Below are positions 43,673 to 56,873 of a stretch of DNA of 64,000 bases, in pieces. Both the position numbers and the translations under genes were made by a program. Below the pieces are notes generated by a model. The model was not told the origin of the DNA, did no database searches, and saw only the letters and a list, made by a program, of their open reading frames with translations. The stretch lies in contig JASJFT010000014.1 of the NCBI GenBank assembly GCA_030770425.1, forward strand, positions 1-64,000, given 5' to 3'. The stretch comes from Darksidea phi. Its lineage: Eukaryota; Ascomycota; Dothideomycetes; Pleosporales; Lentitheciaceae. The number at the start of each line of letters is the position of its first letter. Within the stretch, counting starts at the first letter, position 1.

Positions 43673-44948
43673 GGCCACCTAGAGCTCTCTGAGTCGCCGC
43701 AAAGGCAGTGCTCTCGAAAATCTAAGACACCTTTGATACTGCCTATATGGTGAGTGTTGGAGTCATGAGACCGGGCTCAGCTCCAATTTTATCTTGTCAT
43801 GTGGATGCGCCACATTCATTCCGGTCAGCTCAGCGCCCACTTGTGTTCTCAGCCTTGCTCACTAACCGACAGCAGAGCTTGGCGAATGGCGCGCTCACCG
43901 GTGGCGTGATAGTGCCGAGGCCGGATTTAGATCATGATTGCTACTGCATATCTAAACCGGAAGCGATCGGCTTCTGCTGCAATTGCCACAATCAAAGCAG
44001 AGAATCACTTGGACGGGCGGGGACGATGAGTCGCGGACATGGCGTATATCGCGGATTGTGCGGCTGTACGGGGTAGTTGAAGGGTTGCACTAATTACACT
44101 TTGGCTGCTCTCTCAATGTTGTGAACGACGGTAAATGCGACATCGTTTCTTATCGGTATTGGTGTTTTGCGAAACCGTGAACCACAATCAGATGTGTGCC
44201 GGGAGCGCAGGCTCGAACGCGTTGTCGCGTAGATTGCCGAGATCGTGGGTCTACAGATTATGTTTGGCATGCTAGGAAAGCCGCTCATGCATCTTTAAAA
44301 CTGGACATCAGTAAAGAGCTATCAAATACCGTCTGTTTGTAGATAGAGGTGACAAGATGAAGCGCTGACCCCGCAAAGGCCACTTTGCTATCATACACTT
44401 TCTAGATCTCTATTATCGCAATTCCTTTCAAGTCAGCGTGCACCTGTTGAGATCCTCGGACTGTACTCTACTTGATGTGACCTGAGGCCTTTCCGTATAG
44501 TGCAGTGTGGGTTGATGAGGGTAGCTCGGGTTGGTTCTCACGCGCAGATGGACTGTAGAGACAAAGAGTATAGATAACCAAGTAGCTAGCGATCTATGTA
44601 ATGCAGAGATTGAACACAATGTGCCAGAGGCCCATTGGGTTCGACTATATACCTCATAGTCTCAAAAGTATCAGGAGTCTCAAAGTCTCATACCCGTATG
44701 ATACCTTTGAGACCTCTGAGACTCTGAGACCACGTGACCTCCAAGGCGGTGGGATTCTGCCGTGACACGCTCCGCGTCATAAGTACCCCGCGACCCGCCT
44801 TGCTCAGGGTCGTAACAGCATCTCCCTAACCTACAGATATTTTAACTTAAGACTAGTATAGTAGGCCTAATTAATACAGTAGTACCTAGTAGTCTAAAAT
44901 AGTAATTAGGATTATACGCCGGTCGTTAAAGTAGTTTATAGATATCCC
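43673..44948. other. Intergenic region with a GAGAC inverted repeat and entry to RIP sequence
   Basis: No gene recognised. Around 44658-44731 the motif AGTCTCAAA recurs and is mirrored by TTTGAGACC about a centre TCATACCCGTATGA, followed by CACGTG. From about 44830 the sequence turns TA-rich and stays so until the O-methyltransferase remnant begins at 44949. Confidence 0.4.
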
Positions 44949-45466
44949 AATCTACAAATCCATGTCCAGGACCTTCCAGAAGTGATCAGTATAGCCACGG
45001 TTCCATCTCAGTTCGAAGGTCGCCTGAATTTTCTTGCTCACGACTTCTTCACCGAGCAACCTCTCAAAGCTGACGTCTACTTTTTGCGGTCAATTTTGCA
45101 TGACTGGTCAGACAAGTATGCAATTTAAATCATCCAGAATCTGATTCCCGCCCTGAAGTCAGGAGCAAAGGTCATTGTCAACGAAGTCTGCATGCCGGAG
45201 CCAAACACTCTGCCATCCTACCTTTCCCAACTCATCCGGTACGTTTGCCTTGATTATTCTGGACTTCAAAGTGCTAACGGAGGCGTAGAGGGTATGACCT
45301 TGCTATGAAGCAAGAGTTTAACTCCAAGGAGCGCGATGCCGAGGAGTGGGTAAGCCTCTTTCAGCTTGCAGACAAGCGGTTCAAGTTGAGTCGGGTCGTA
45401 GTCCCACCCGGTTCCATTCTCGCGGTTGTTGAGTTTGTTTGGCAGCGGGAGACGTCAGAGGGTTAG
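44949..45466 (+). pseudogene. C-terminal remnant of a second O-methyltransferase
   Basis: Plus-strand sequence reading IHVQDLPEVISIATVPSQF, DVYFLRSILHDWSDKYAI, a TAA stop at 45126-45128, then IIQNLIPALKSGAK. A 50-nt intron follows (45239-45288, donor GTACGT, branch GCTAAC, acceptor GTAG), then GYDLAMKQEFNSKERDAEEW and RVVVPPGSILAVVEFVW to a TAG at 45464-45466. HDWSD contains the catalytic His of the family. The SAM-binding N-terminal half is missing, replaced by TA-rich sequence directly upstream. The stop falls where the other copy has Lys; CAA or AAA are both possible ancestors. It is a sister, not a direct duplicate, of the pseudogene at 8017-9403. Confidence 0.85.
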
Positions 45467-45971
45467 GTCTGTGAGGGGTAGCAGCCTAGAGACGATTGGC
45501 TTGCTCTCCACTGTCTATATCGAGACATTTCTCCTCTGGCTTATGAGAAGGCTGCAAATCGTGCGTAGTCAATTAGAACTTTTTGGGTTTTAAAGTGTTG
45601 CAACTCGTACCGGCGATGCCAGTTTATTGTCAATGATTCGGTATCAAATTTCGACCTCGCTCAACACTCCAACAAGCTACTTGTTCCAGACATTGAGGCC
45701 CCAATTTTCGATATAACTTGGAGTCGAAGAGCGCGCGGCGGGTATAAAGTCATTATGACCTATTCGTTGGCCGATCTCCTCTTAGCTCATATATGAAACT
45801 GCTCGGTTCAACAGACCATTACTGTCAGTTAATGAATTTAGCAGACGACGGCAGGCTAGGCTGGATTTACCCACCATAACCACTCAAGGACTCGCGCCCG
45901 CGCTCCGGCACGCCCCAAAAGATTTACACTTCGTAAATTTTTGGCCAGTCAGGCCTCTCACAGATATAGAA
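45467..45971. other. Spacer before the large AT-rich block
   Basis: Normal-composition sequence with no recognised gene. It ends at the start of repeat copy B. Confidence 0.3.
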
Positions 45972-46525
45972 GTACAGTACTAGGACAAAAGTTTGTGGCG
46001 CGAGGCTCTATACCGAATTCGGCAGCCGATCAGCCCCCATCAACAACCCCCCACAATAGTAATATATATAGTAAATACATGGCTTTTTCGTATTTTCTAG
46101 GGTAACTGAAGCTCAATATTTCGTCTGATACCCACGCGCGCGCTGGTAGGCCTGAATTCTTCGCTCTATGCTCCTAATAAGCTTGCGAATCAGCGAAGTA
46201 GGGATTCTACGCTAATAGTCCTTCAACGCCTTATAGAACTAATTCTACTTATCCTACCCTCGCCCGCGAGTCGATAGATTAGGGTAGTGCTTATAGAGTA
46301 GCTTTTTAAGTACCTACTATAGGTATTTAATAGGGTTAAGGTCTAGTAAATAGGGTAGGAAATCGATAGTCTAAATCTCGTAATTCTCTAGAAACTCTAC
46401 CGTACTACGTATAGTATAGATACGCGCGTTATCCTATATAAATCGATCTCCTACTTAATAACTAGGTAGAAGGCCTTCCTCGAGGGTACTATAATAGCTA
46501 TTTACTAAATAACCTCCGCGCGGGG
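45972..46525 (+). repeat. Dispersed RIP-affected repeat, copy B
   Basis: Starts GTACAGTACTAGGACAAAAG, very like a Tc1/mariner-type terminal inverted repeat, and matches copy A (21984-22518) in the same orientation. The shared block CCGAATTCGGCAGCCGATCA is present. Copy B differs mainly by transitions. It leads straight into unassigned AT-rich sequence, so its far end is uncertain. Confidence 0.75.
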
Positions 46526-49292
46526 CGTTAGGGTCCCTCTTTATAATAATAAGTAGAGATCTCTAAATATACCGTCTAGAATCGATTTATATAGAAGTCT
46601 ATACTATCTACTAGAACGCTCGGCTAGTAGTCTACTCTATAATTATAGAGTAATTCTATTTCTTTCTTAGGTATCGAAAAACCTACTTAGTATTTAGCCC
46701 TACGTGTTACGCCTACTTCTACCGGAGGACTCCCGGATTATCATCGGCCCGGCTATAGTTACGTGCCGGACCCTATATAGTCCTACGTCCTATTATTACG
46801 TCTTCTTAAGGATTCGTCTTATCTCTATCCGAATATAACCCTTTTACTACCTTAGTATTTCTATACCTACCTATCTATATATACCTTATAATTCGAATCC
46901 TTCTTACTCCTTTTTAAGGACTAGTAGTACGGCGTCGACGCTAAAAGCTAATACTTTAAAAGTTCTTATTAATTATACTATACGACGCCTATTTAGAGCT
47001 ATTAGTATACCTCCTTATACTATCTACTCGAAGAAGAATACCTACTCTAGTATCTATCCGCCTAGTAGACGAAATAACCTTAACGCGTAGCTAGTTAACG
47101 AAGTATACTAGTAGTACCCTAAGTTTAGAAAGTAACGAGTTTAAGAACTAGAATTAGATAATAAGAACGACTACTAGCTAGGAAATCTATTTAATCTTAA
47201 AAATATTTAAAAGAGTTAATATATCTCTAAAACCTTTATAACCTACGTATAATATAATAGCGAAAATACTTTAAAAATATCTAATAAACTACTATCTTTT
47301 AGTAGGGTCCTAATAATAGTTATAACTAATAAGGACTACTAACCTACGCGAGGTAATAATAGAATATCTAGCTATAAAAATATAGCTTATATAAGTAGGT
47401 TCTAACTATACTAATCTTTAACTTCTACTATACTACCTATATTAGGAGCTAATAATACCCTAATAGATAATAATTACCTAGGTATAGCCCGTATTATACC
47501 TATCTATACTCTAATCTTAGGTAAAATACTCTTAGTCGAGGTAGTATAAATACTACTTAACCTTTAATACTAGAGCGTACTAATTAACTAGATTAAGACT
47601 ATATAAATAGATCTTATTATAGTCTAAGTAGCCTTTAGACTAGCTATAATAACCCCTTAAACTATAGCTAGTCTACCCCTAGTAGATAATACTCGTCGGG
47701 AGCTATCTAATCTAATTAAGGTTAGAAACTCTTCTATACTAGACTTATTAAAGAAAATCCTAATAATCTAAGCTATAAATTATTAGATTAGAGATATTAA
47801 TAGTCTCTTCTAAATTAACTTTACTACTATTAATACTCTTAAGTATATTATATAGATTATAATACTTATTAAGAATAATATATATCGTAATTTATTAGTT
47901 TAAGTTATTAATAATAATAAAGTTAGTATATAATTTTAATTATAGACGAAGCTTAAGAGTCTTATAAAGAACCTTATTTTAATAAAGTTTAATAACTACT
48001 TTAAGTTTTAGAACGTTAAATAGTACTAGAATAATAACTTTAACTTTTTCTTTAACTATTTTATAACTTATAAAGCTATCTTAGAAGTAAAGTCTTTTAG
48101 TAGTAATATAAGCTTTAATATATTAAAGATATTTATAGTATAAAATAAGTATCTAGAACCCTTACGTCGTAAGATATAAAGAGATAGCTAGCTTAAAAAT
48201 ATATAAACTTAGTTATAATTCGAATATATCTTATAGAATATAGAGATAGTAATATACTCTATCTCTATATTAGCTACTCTTTTAAAGATTTCTAGTTCTA
48301 ATTTAACTATAAGTAGAAAGTATATTATATCTTTAACGGCTTTAAGTAATTCTAACTAAAAAAAATAGGATTAAAAGCTCTCTTAGTAAAGTAATACTAG
48401 ATAGTCTCTATTAAGGACCCTATTATACTCTAAAAATATAGTATTAACGTTCTAATCTAAGATTAACTAAAAGAAGAACTATTAAAAGTATTACTTTAAA
48501 GGTAATAATAGATTAGATAAAATTTATAAAAAGAAAACTAACTCGTCCTTAAAAAAAGATAAGCCCTAGTTACTAATATTACTATAATACTACTAAGGCT
48601 AAATACTAATAGTAAATCCTTATAGATTACTAGTAATATAAGAATATACCTTTTTATAGATATTTTAATATAGATCTAGAATCTTTTTAATATAGAATTA
48701 GACTTAAATATTATTAAAAAGGACCTCGTACTATAGTAGAACCTCTTTAAGATATTATTATATATAAAGCTATAAATATATTAAGTCTCTAGTATACTAT
48801 TATATTTAGGAGAGCTATATATTATTATAATAATAATATAGAATTCTTAAAGTATAATAAGAATAATAGATTCTTAGATATTTTAGACTACCTCTATAAA
48901 TAACTATAATCTTATCCTTAATTAGTTATAGTTATATAAGATAGACCTTTAAGTAGATTATTAAAAGAGATCTTTTAAGTAGTAGAATAGAAGTATAATA
49001 GTTAAATATATTAAAGTTAAAGTAATATTTAATAACTTAATATAATAGCTATAATCTAGAGAGAAAGTATATATACTATACCTAAAGAGCTTTTATACTT
49101 AATTACTTATAAATAAAAAAAAGTATTAACTCTAATTTTCTAATATAGTAGAGGCCGTAGAACGTTTATAGATATTTATTAGTAAAATATAAACCCTAAG
49201 AGGTAATAAGTCTTAGAATACTTAATATTAAAATAAGTAGGGTTTACTTTAATTAAAAAACTAGACCCTATAACTTTATAATTACCTCGTCT
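46526..49292 (+). repeat. Unassigned RIP-degraded repeat
   Basis: TA-rich with almost no CA or TG. If stops are ignored, plus-strand frames between about 47,700 and 49,280 read protein-like for long stretches. Examples are NNIEFLKYNKNNRFLDILDY near 48.8 kb and AVERL/FISKIQTLR-type sequence near 49.15 kb. The stops are mainly TAA or TAG, which C-to-T changes could have made from Gln codons. I cannot assign the element type. Confidence 0.5.
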
Positions 49293-49741
49293 TATTAACA
49301 GGGTCCGGGCCTAATAGGTTATTTAGCCTCGTTTAGGGTTTATACTTAAGATAGAAAAGGAGGAGTTAGAATAAATAGGTAATAGTTTAATTACGTTAAT
49401 AGGTAAGGATTAATCTAGATTTAAATTAATTATAAGAGAAAATTATCTAGGAGATTTATAGTTATTATATATTAATTTAGTTTTCTTAGATTTATAGGAT
49501 TTATAGCTCTACGTTCCCGTAGATCTACTAATTTATAGATCTATAACTCTATAGATCTATATTTATTAAGCCCTATAGATCTATAGATCTATTATATAAC
49601 TTCCTAGTAAAGCCGTTCGTACTAATTATTATTTATATTATAGTTATAGTCGTCGTATTCTATATTAGAGCTAATAATAGGTTTAATCTCGAGTAGCTCC
49701 TCTTACTATTATCCTATAGTATATATTTGGTTCGTAATACT
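49293..49741 (-). repeat. 3' LTR of the Gypsy element
   Basis: Matches 55877-56322 over its full length, with scattered transitions. The plus-strand start reads TATTAACAGGG where the other copy has TGTTAACGGGG, consistent with mutation of a TG...CA terminus. It contains a palindromic (A)TAGATCTATAG cluster around 49,500-49,590. Confidence 0.85.
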
Positions 49742-49742
49742 A

Positions 49743-49754
49743 TTTCCCCCTTTT
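49743..49754 (-). other. Polypurine tract of the Gypsy element
   Basis: On the minus strand the sequence reads AAAAGGGGGAAA immediately before the 3' LTR, the standard plus-strand primer position of an LTR retrotransposon. It stands out in a region with almost no G runs. Confidence 0.75.
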
Positions 49755-52700
49755 AAACCTTCGACTTAGAGATTGTTCTAGATCTAGTATTTAGCTATAT
49801 TAGTATTAACTTAGGATCTTCTCGAGTTATATTCTTCTTCCTTTATAGTTTCTCGTAAAATTAAAGAACGTCTTACGTTTACTAACTATATTAGTTATAA
49901 TAGTTCTAAAATATTTCCTTATCCTTAGTATAGTAGACTAGGAACGCCCTATATTATTTCTTCTAATAAAAGTAAATACTACGAGGCTTATATTTACGTA
50001 AATATACGAAATTCTTATTAGTTATTTAGAATTTTTATAGCTAAGTATCTATTTTTAACTATAACTTATATATATAGATTTATATATATTAGGGTAATCT
50101 ATTAACTATTCGTAAAAGAAACTTTAAGCTTAGTTATAGGCGGCTAAAGAATATTACGAGGAATTACTTCGTCGTATAGTTAAATTTAGTTAAGAGTTAT
50201 CTAATACGTAGATAAGGGTTTAATATTTAAAGAAATAGAAAGAGTTTCTTAATAGGAAGATAGTTAGATAGTCTCGTACCCTCGAGGCTAAACTTAATAC
50301 TAAGGAAAAGAAGCTTTAGTAGCTAGGATAGTAGAAGGATCTAAAGGCCTCTTTAATCGTTCTAGACGTCGCTTATAATATTATAGATAATATTACTCTT
50401 CCTAGCCCGTTAAACGCCTCGTACTATACTATAGATAGTACTAGTCTTCTCGACTTACTATAAGGTAAACTTACCTTATCTTTAGATTTCCTTTAGAATT
50501 ATAGTTTTAGTACTCTATAAGCTTTTTAGAATAATTAAGATTATCTTTAGATTTCTAGATTTATTTCTATAGTTTTCTATTTTCGTTTATCCCTTACTAT
50601 TAGATTAGATAGTAATATTTTCCGTTTCTAATATTATTATTTAGGATTTCTTCTACTTTTTATTCTTTATTATCCTCTTTATATATATTTACTTCGTATA
50701 CCGCTAGTTTAGTATCCTATAGTACTTTTTCTAGTAAGCTAATATAGAATATAGGATAGATTTTTATTTATAAGGGTAGTCTTAGTCGGTAGTTTATAGG
50801 TAAGATTTATTTTTTAATTTTATAGAGTCTAATTTTAGTATAGTTTAGTTTATTATTAGGTCACTTACTTTTAATATTTTTCTATAGTAATTATACCTTT
50901 TCTCCCTCTTTAAAAGTAGGTACTTTCTTTTACTTCTTATTATAGTACTTATTTATTCTATTTTAAAAGAACTCTATATCTTCTTTAAGCTATTAGTATA
51001 TTCGTAGAATAATTTTTACTATTTTTTCTCTATTCTAATTATAAGACTAAAGTTATTTAGGTTCCTTATATATTTCTAGTTCGATTTTATAGTTCGTAAA
51101 GAAGAGTATTATCTTCGTTATACTATATTATAAACTATTATACGTAAATTATACTATAAATAAAAGTATAACCTAATTATTCTAATAATAGTTTAGATAG
51201 TATTTAAGGTATTATTCTACTATTTAATTTATTCGTTTCGTTAGTCTATCTATTTATAGATAATATATAGTTAATATACTATACTTTATCCCTAGTTTAG
51301 TTATAAGGGTTTATTAAAACTTTACTATAAATTTAATATCTCTATCTAAGATAATTTTATCTAGTATTTCGTACTTACTAAATATATATTTTAGTAGGGT
51401 ATAGATAAGTTATTCTACTATATTTTCTTTATTTATATATAGAATAAAGTAAGTATACTTTATAAACTTATTTACTACTACTAGTATAGTATTATAAAAT
51501 ACTCCTATTATTAGTTCCTTAGAGTATAGTAATTATATAATAAAGTCTATAGTTATAACCTTCTATAGTTCTTCTACGTTTTTTATTAGTTATAGTATTC
51601 TATAGGGTATATATCTAGCGTACTTATTATAGTAATAGTCTATATATTCTACGAGGACTTATATTACTAGTTATTTTACGTATAGAAAATAGTATATTCT
51701 TATTAATTATTCGAGAGTTTTTTCTACTTCTTAGTATTTATATACTAGTACCTTATAGTATTATCTAATAAATTCTTTTTTTATTATCTTAGGTATATAG
51801 GCTTTTTAGAATATATAAATAATTCTATTCTTTTCTTAGATTACTTCTTAAATTTCGTTTTATTCGTCTATTACTTCCGTAGTAGCTATATAGATCTATT
51901 ATATCTAGTCGTTTCCTTCTAGTTCGAGTATTATTTCTTATATTTCTACTAATTTTAGGTAATTATAAGTAATCGTTTCGTTTAGTTATAGCTTAAGAAT
52001 AGCCGTACTAGGCTTCTCTATTCCTTAGTAATTAGGTCTTCTACTAAGCGCGTCTACTTATTTATTTTCTAATCCTTTAGTATATACGATCTTAATATCG
52101 TAAATTACGAGGGTTTATACCTATTATATTTATCTTCTAATTAGAGGTTTATTTATTAAGAATTTTATTAGATTTTTATAGTTTATATAAATTATAATAG
52201 GGTATTTAGATTCCTATAGGTTAGATCTCTATTCCTTTAAGACTTTAATAATTATTAATAACTCCTTATTATAAATATCGTAGTTAAGTTTAGCTAATAA
52301 TATCTTTTATAAGAAGTAGTATACTAGTCTAAGGTTACCTTTATTATCTTTCTATAGTAGTACTACTCCTATTATATAGTTTAATATATTTATTTTAATA
52401 ATTAAGGGTTCTTCGGGGTTATATATCTTAATTATAGATTCTTTAGTAAATTATTCTTTAATCTTTTTAAAAGCTTATTAGTACTCTTCTTTCTATTTAA
52501 AGGGTTAATCTTTTCTTATAAGTTATATAAGTAGTACTATCGTTATACTCTATTATAGTATTAGTTTTTAATAAAAGTTATAGAATCCTAGAAACGATTA
52601 TAGCTCCTTAAGATTCTTAGGTATAGGCTATTCCTTAATCTTTTTAATTTATTATAGGTCTACTTTAATTTCTCCTAGTTTAATAATAAATCCTAGAAAC

Positions 52701-55700
52701 TTTATTTTCTATACGTAGAATTTATATTTTCGTAGGTAAAAGTATAGTTATACTTCTTTAAGTACTTATAGAACTTTCTTTATATATTTTTTATATTCCT
52801 TTTTAGTTTTAGAATAGATTAGGATATTATTAAGGTATACTATTATAAACTAGTTAAGATAGTTTCGTAAAATATTATTAATTCGTTCCTAAAATATTAT
52901 AGGTATATTAGTAAGTCTAAAGGGTATTACTTAGTACTTATATAGTCCTTTCTTAGTTCTAAAAGCTATCTTCTATTCTTCGTCTTTCTTAATTCTAATT
53001 TAATAATATACATTTCGAATATCTAGTCGCGTAAACTATTTAACTTTTCTTAATTAATCTTATATTTCTAATATTAGGGGTAAGAAGTATTAGTTTTTAA
53101 TTATAATATTATTAAGTATTTAGTAGTCGATATATAATTATAGTTCTATAGTACCCTTCTTAGGTATAAAGAGAATTAGATATTCTATAGATAAATTCGA
53201 ATATCGAATATACCTTTTTATAAGGTTATCTTCGAGGTATTTTATTATAATCTTTTCTTCTTCCTTAGTTAACTTATAGATTAGTTCGAATCCTAGAGTC
53301 TTTCCTTTCTATAGTAGGATTATATAGTTCTAGGATTAGTATTAGGATAAGTTTTCCTTAGGTTCTTAAAATAATTCTTTCTATCTCCTATATTATTCTA
53401 GGATATTATTACTTCCTTCTTAAGTTACGCCTAGGTTCTATTATAGAAATAATACCTATTAGTTTATCTATTAAATCTAGAAATCGGCTTTTTATAACTA
53501 TAGTATTCCTAAAATTATATTTTAGTCGTCTAATATTTTAATTATATCGAGTATTTCGTTTTCCTTTTCCTATCCTTATAGGCTAAGTTTACCTTTAATT
53601 TCGTATATCGTAGATTTATTAAATAGTTCTTCTTTAATAGTATATACGATACTAGGGTATCGTTTCTTCTATTAGGAAATCTTCTTCTATTAGATAAAGT
53701 TCTTACTAATAAAGTTTCGAGTAGCTCTACTATTAATTAAAGTAATAATTTTCTTTTCTTAGTAGGTTCTATAGAGGTAGATATAGTCCTATCCTCTAGT
53801 TCCTTAAATTCTTATCTTCTTTAGCTAATATTTTATATTAATCTTAGTTTAAATATACTTTAAATATTTATTCTCTAGGTATTTATACTATAGTCTTCCT
53901 AAGATATAATTTAATAATAGAAGTAGTCCTAGTATAATTCTAATATATCCCTTTTATTACTAATTCTCGGATCGTTACTATCTATATACTACTTCTAGTA
54001 TAACTACTTAGATAATCCTTTTATTATAGTCCTTTACTAGATAATAGTTATTTTTTTATTTTACTTCTTTATAGAGTTGGTATTCCTTTTATATATATAA
54101 AATCTATATAATCTTAAAGTATACTAGGTATCTTATCTTATATTATAAGTCGTCCTTTAAATTAACCTTATATCTCTAATTATTATACTTTATAGAGGTT
54201 ATTTATACGGGAATCTATTATTCGATTACTATATACTATAGTTATTCTTTATTAACTATTTTTATAATATATTATATTTCTTTCTAAGTCTCTTAGTTAA
54301 GTATAAGGTTTATAATAATAAAGTTTTATTTAACCTATTATTTAAAGTCTTTAAATAGTTAATATATCGGGTAAGATCTAGACTATTCTTTATAGATCTC
54401 TTATATTATTATAGATATTATAGTTTTTTCTATAAATTATAAGGTTCGAGTATATATTATATCGAGTTCTAGTACTAGTCCTATTTCTTTCTTAGATAGT
54501 CGAATTATTTATAGGTATCTAACGTTCTTATATATTATAACTAGGTTTTTATCTTCTAGTTCTAAGGACTTATTACTATTATTAACTATTTATAATAACG
54601 TATCTATAGTATTATTAAAGTCTTCCTACTCTATAGATAAGCCTTTCTTAGGTACTTCTTCTTATACTTCTAGTAAGAACGAAACCCTCCTTTAAGACTC
54701 TTAAGTCGTAGTTACCTACTATTTCTATAGTTAATAGCTAGTATTTAACTTAGCTTTATAGTACGTCTTATACTAGTCGCGTATATAAGTTATCTAATAT
54801 ATAGTATTATATTCTTATATTATAGCTACTTTATCCTTCTTACTTTACTAGACGTATTAAGGTTTTTCTTTTCTTTAACCTAACCTATAGTCTTTTATTA
54901 GATATTCTTATTTTTTATATTTAAAGTACGCTCGTTTTTTATAGAGCTCTTATTTCTTAGGGTTTTATTTTTCTTTTTTATACTCTAAACTAGTCCCTAG
55001 GACTATTACCTCTAGTCTATAGTATTTTTCTTCTTTCTTTTTTTTATAGAATTCGACCTTTTCTTTTCTTTCTAGGTTCTAGAGATAAAGGTTATTATTA
55101 ATCTTAATAACTTATTTAATTAGTCCTCTTATAGTCTAGAGTTATTTTATCTAAATTATTTTATAATAGATATAGTCTTTTAGTCCTTCGTAGTATCGTA
55201 ATATAAGGGCTACTTCTCCCTATTAAATCTTAGTAGTAAGTTATTTAAACTTAGATATATAGGTCGTAGTAGATTTCGTCTATCTAAGGTATATAATTTT
55301 TTATTCTACTAGTCTTTCTAAGTCGATATCTCTAAAGGTAATATATAACTTATTTTTAAAGTACTCGTAACTTAAGAAGATAGCCTTTATTTTATTACTT
55401 TATTAGGCTTCGGGTAGTCGTAGTTATTTATTTAAATATATTTTAAACTAGATAATAGCTTTCCCTATAAACTAAGTTATTATAAACGATACTTTATCGC
55501 TCTTAATAGGTAGCTTTATTTTATTAAAGTTAAGATAAATTACTATATTAGCTAGGAATTCTCTAAGTTTCGATCTAGTTCTATTAAACTTCTTTAGTTC
55601 TTTAAACTTTAATAGTTTACTTATATACCTCTAGAGTTAGGTAGTTAATTCTATAAGCTAGACTTCTAATATATCTTCTCTTTTCTTAAATATATATTAA

Positions 55701-55876
55701 TTCTTAATAATTCTTTTAAAGTTTTCTATAGTTATACTACCTTCTAAGGAACTAAATTCCTAGTAGCTTTCTACTTCTAAGGATTTATTTTAAGTTGGCG
55801 GCTACGTCGCTTTACTTTATTAGGTTCCTTCTTCTACTATTATAGTTAGCTATTCCTACCTACTAGATAGTTAAGG

Positions 55877-56322
55877 TGTTAACGGGGTCTAGGTCTAATA
55901 GGTTATTTAGCCTCGTTTAGGGTTTATACTTAAGATAGGAAAGAAGGAGTTAGAATAAATAGGTAATAGTTTAATTATATTAATAGGTAAGGATTAATCT
56001 AGATTTAAATTAACTATAAGAGAAAACTATCTAGGAGATTTATAGTTATTATATATTAATTTAGTTTTCTTAGATCTATAGGATCTATAGCTCTACGTTC
56101 CCGTAGATCCGCTAATCTATAGATCTATAGCTCTATAGATCTATATTTACTAAGTCCTATAGATCTATAGATCTATTACGTAACTTCCTAGTAAAGCCGT
56201 TTATACTAATTATTATTTATACTATAGTCGTAGTCGTCGTATTCTATATTAGAGCTAGTAATAGGTTTAATCTCGGGTAGCTCCTCTTACTATTATCCTA
56301 TAGTATATATTTAGTTCGTAAT
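55877..56322 (-). repeat. 5' LTR of the Gypsy element
   Basis: The less mutated of the two LTRs: its terminal TGTTAACGGGG keeps the TG that is lost in the other copy. The primer-binding site should lie just inside, in CCTTAACTATCTAG on the minus strand; I cannot match it to a specific tRNA. Confidence 0.85.
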
Positions 56323-56584
56323 ATATCTACTATATAAAGTAATACCTTAAACTAGTATAGCTACCTAAGATTATAGTCTTCTAGATTATAATATTAATAA
56401 TAAATACCCCTTTATAAAGGGTCGTAGCTCTCTATTAAAAGAGATAATAGAAGTCTAAAAACTATCTAGATACTTCTTATAATAATTCTAATAAAAAAAT
56501 AGACTCTAAGAAAGTTATAAAGGTATTAAAATATCTTTATAATTAACTTTAGTACTTTAGTTCTAAGCTTATTAATAGAATCGC

Positions 56585-56873
56585 TCCTAACTTAGAGTAT
56601 AACTATACTATTAATCTTAAGAAGGGAAAGATACTATTAAATCTACCTATTTATAATCTCTTTAGAAGAGAACTTAAGATTCTAAGAGAATACCTCGATA
56701 ACTCTCTAGAGAAGGGGTAGATTTAGTCTAATAAGTCTCTAATAAAAGCCCCGATACTTTTTATATCTAAAGCTAATAGTATACTTTAATTATATATTAA
56801 TTATAGAGAGTTAAATAAAGTAATAATTAAAAATTATTACTCTATACCCCTTATAAGCGAGATACTATAGTAT
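56585..56873 (+). mobile_element. Fragment of a Gypsy reverse transcriptase
   Basis: The plus strand reads LEYNYTINLKKGKILLNLP, then RELKILREYLDNSLEKG and KAPILFISKANS, YINYRELNKVIIKNYYSIPL. This is the N-terminal part of a Ty3/Gypsy reverse transcriptase, interrupted by stops. It ends abruptly at about 56,873, before the catalytic box, where a different sequence joins. Probably one half of an element split by a later insertion. Confidence 0.75.

Larger units (their letters stand above)
49293..56322 (-). mobile_element. Ty3/Gypsy LTR retrotransposon with both LTRs, RIP-inactivated
   Basis: About 7.0 kb bounded by direct repeats of about 445 bp, on the minus strand. Reverse transcriptase is readable through the stops between about 53,185 and 52,780: FIPKKGTIEL, IDY, NNIIIKN and the catalytic box VYLNNILIYSKT. 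There the family's YLDD has become YLNN, as G-to-A change would give. Near 50,760-50,940 the integrase C-terminal GPY/F-like domain is visible (PTFKEGEKV, NNKLNYTKI, YRLRLP, YPIFYISLLEKV), downstream of RT on the minus strand. The order RT then integrase identifies Ty3/Gypsy. Gag lies toward 54-55.8 kb but is too eroded to describe. A polypurine tract precedes the 3' LTR. No matching target-site duplication could be confirmed. The element cannot move. Confidence 0.85.

Noticed and set aside
44161..44290. Possible tRNA on the minus strand around GCGTTCGAGCC
   Set aside because: Only the T-arm-like piece is present; D-arm and acceptor pairing were not found.
46526..49292. Starship captain (DUF3435) tyrosine recombinase as identity of the unknown remnant
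   Set aside because: The readable fragments did not show the family's Arg/His/Tyr blocks, so the idea has no support from the sequence.
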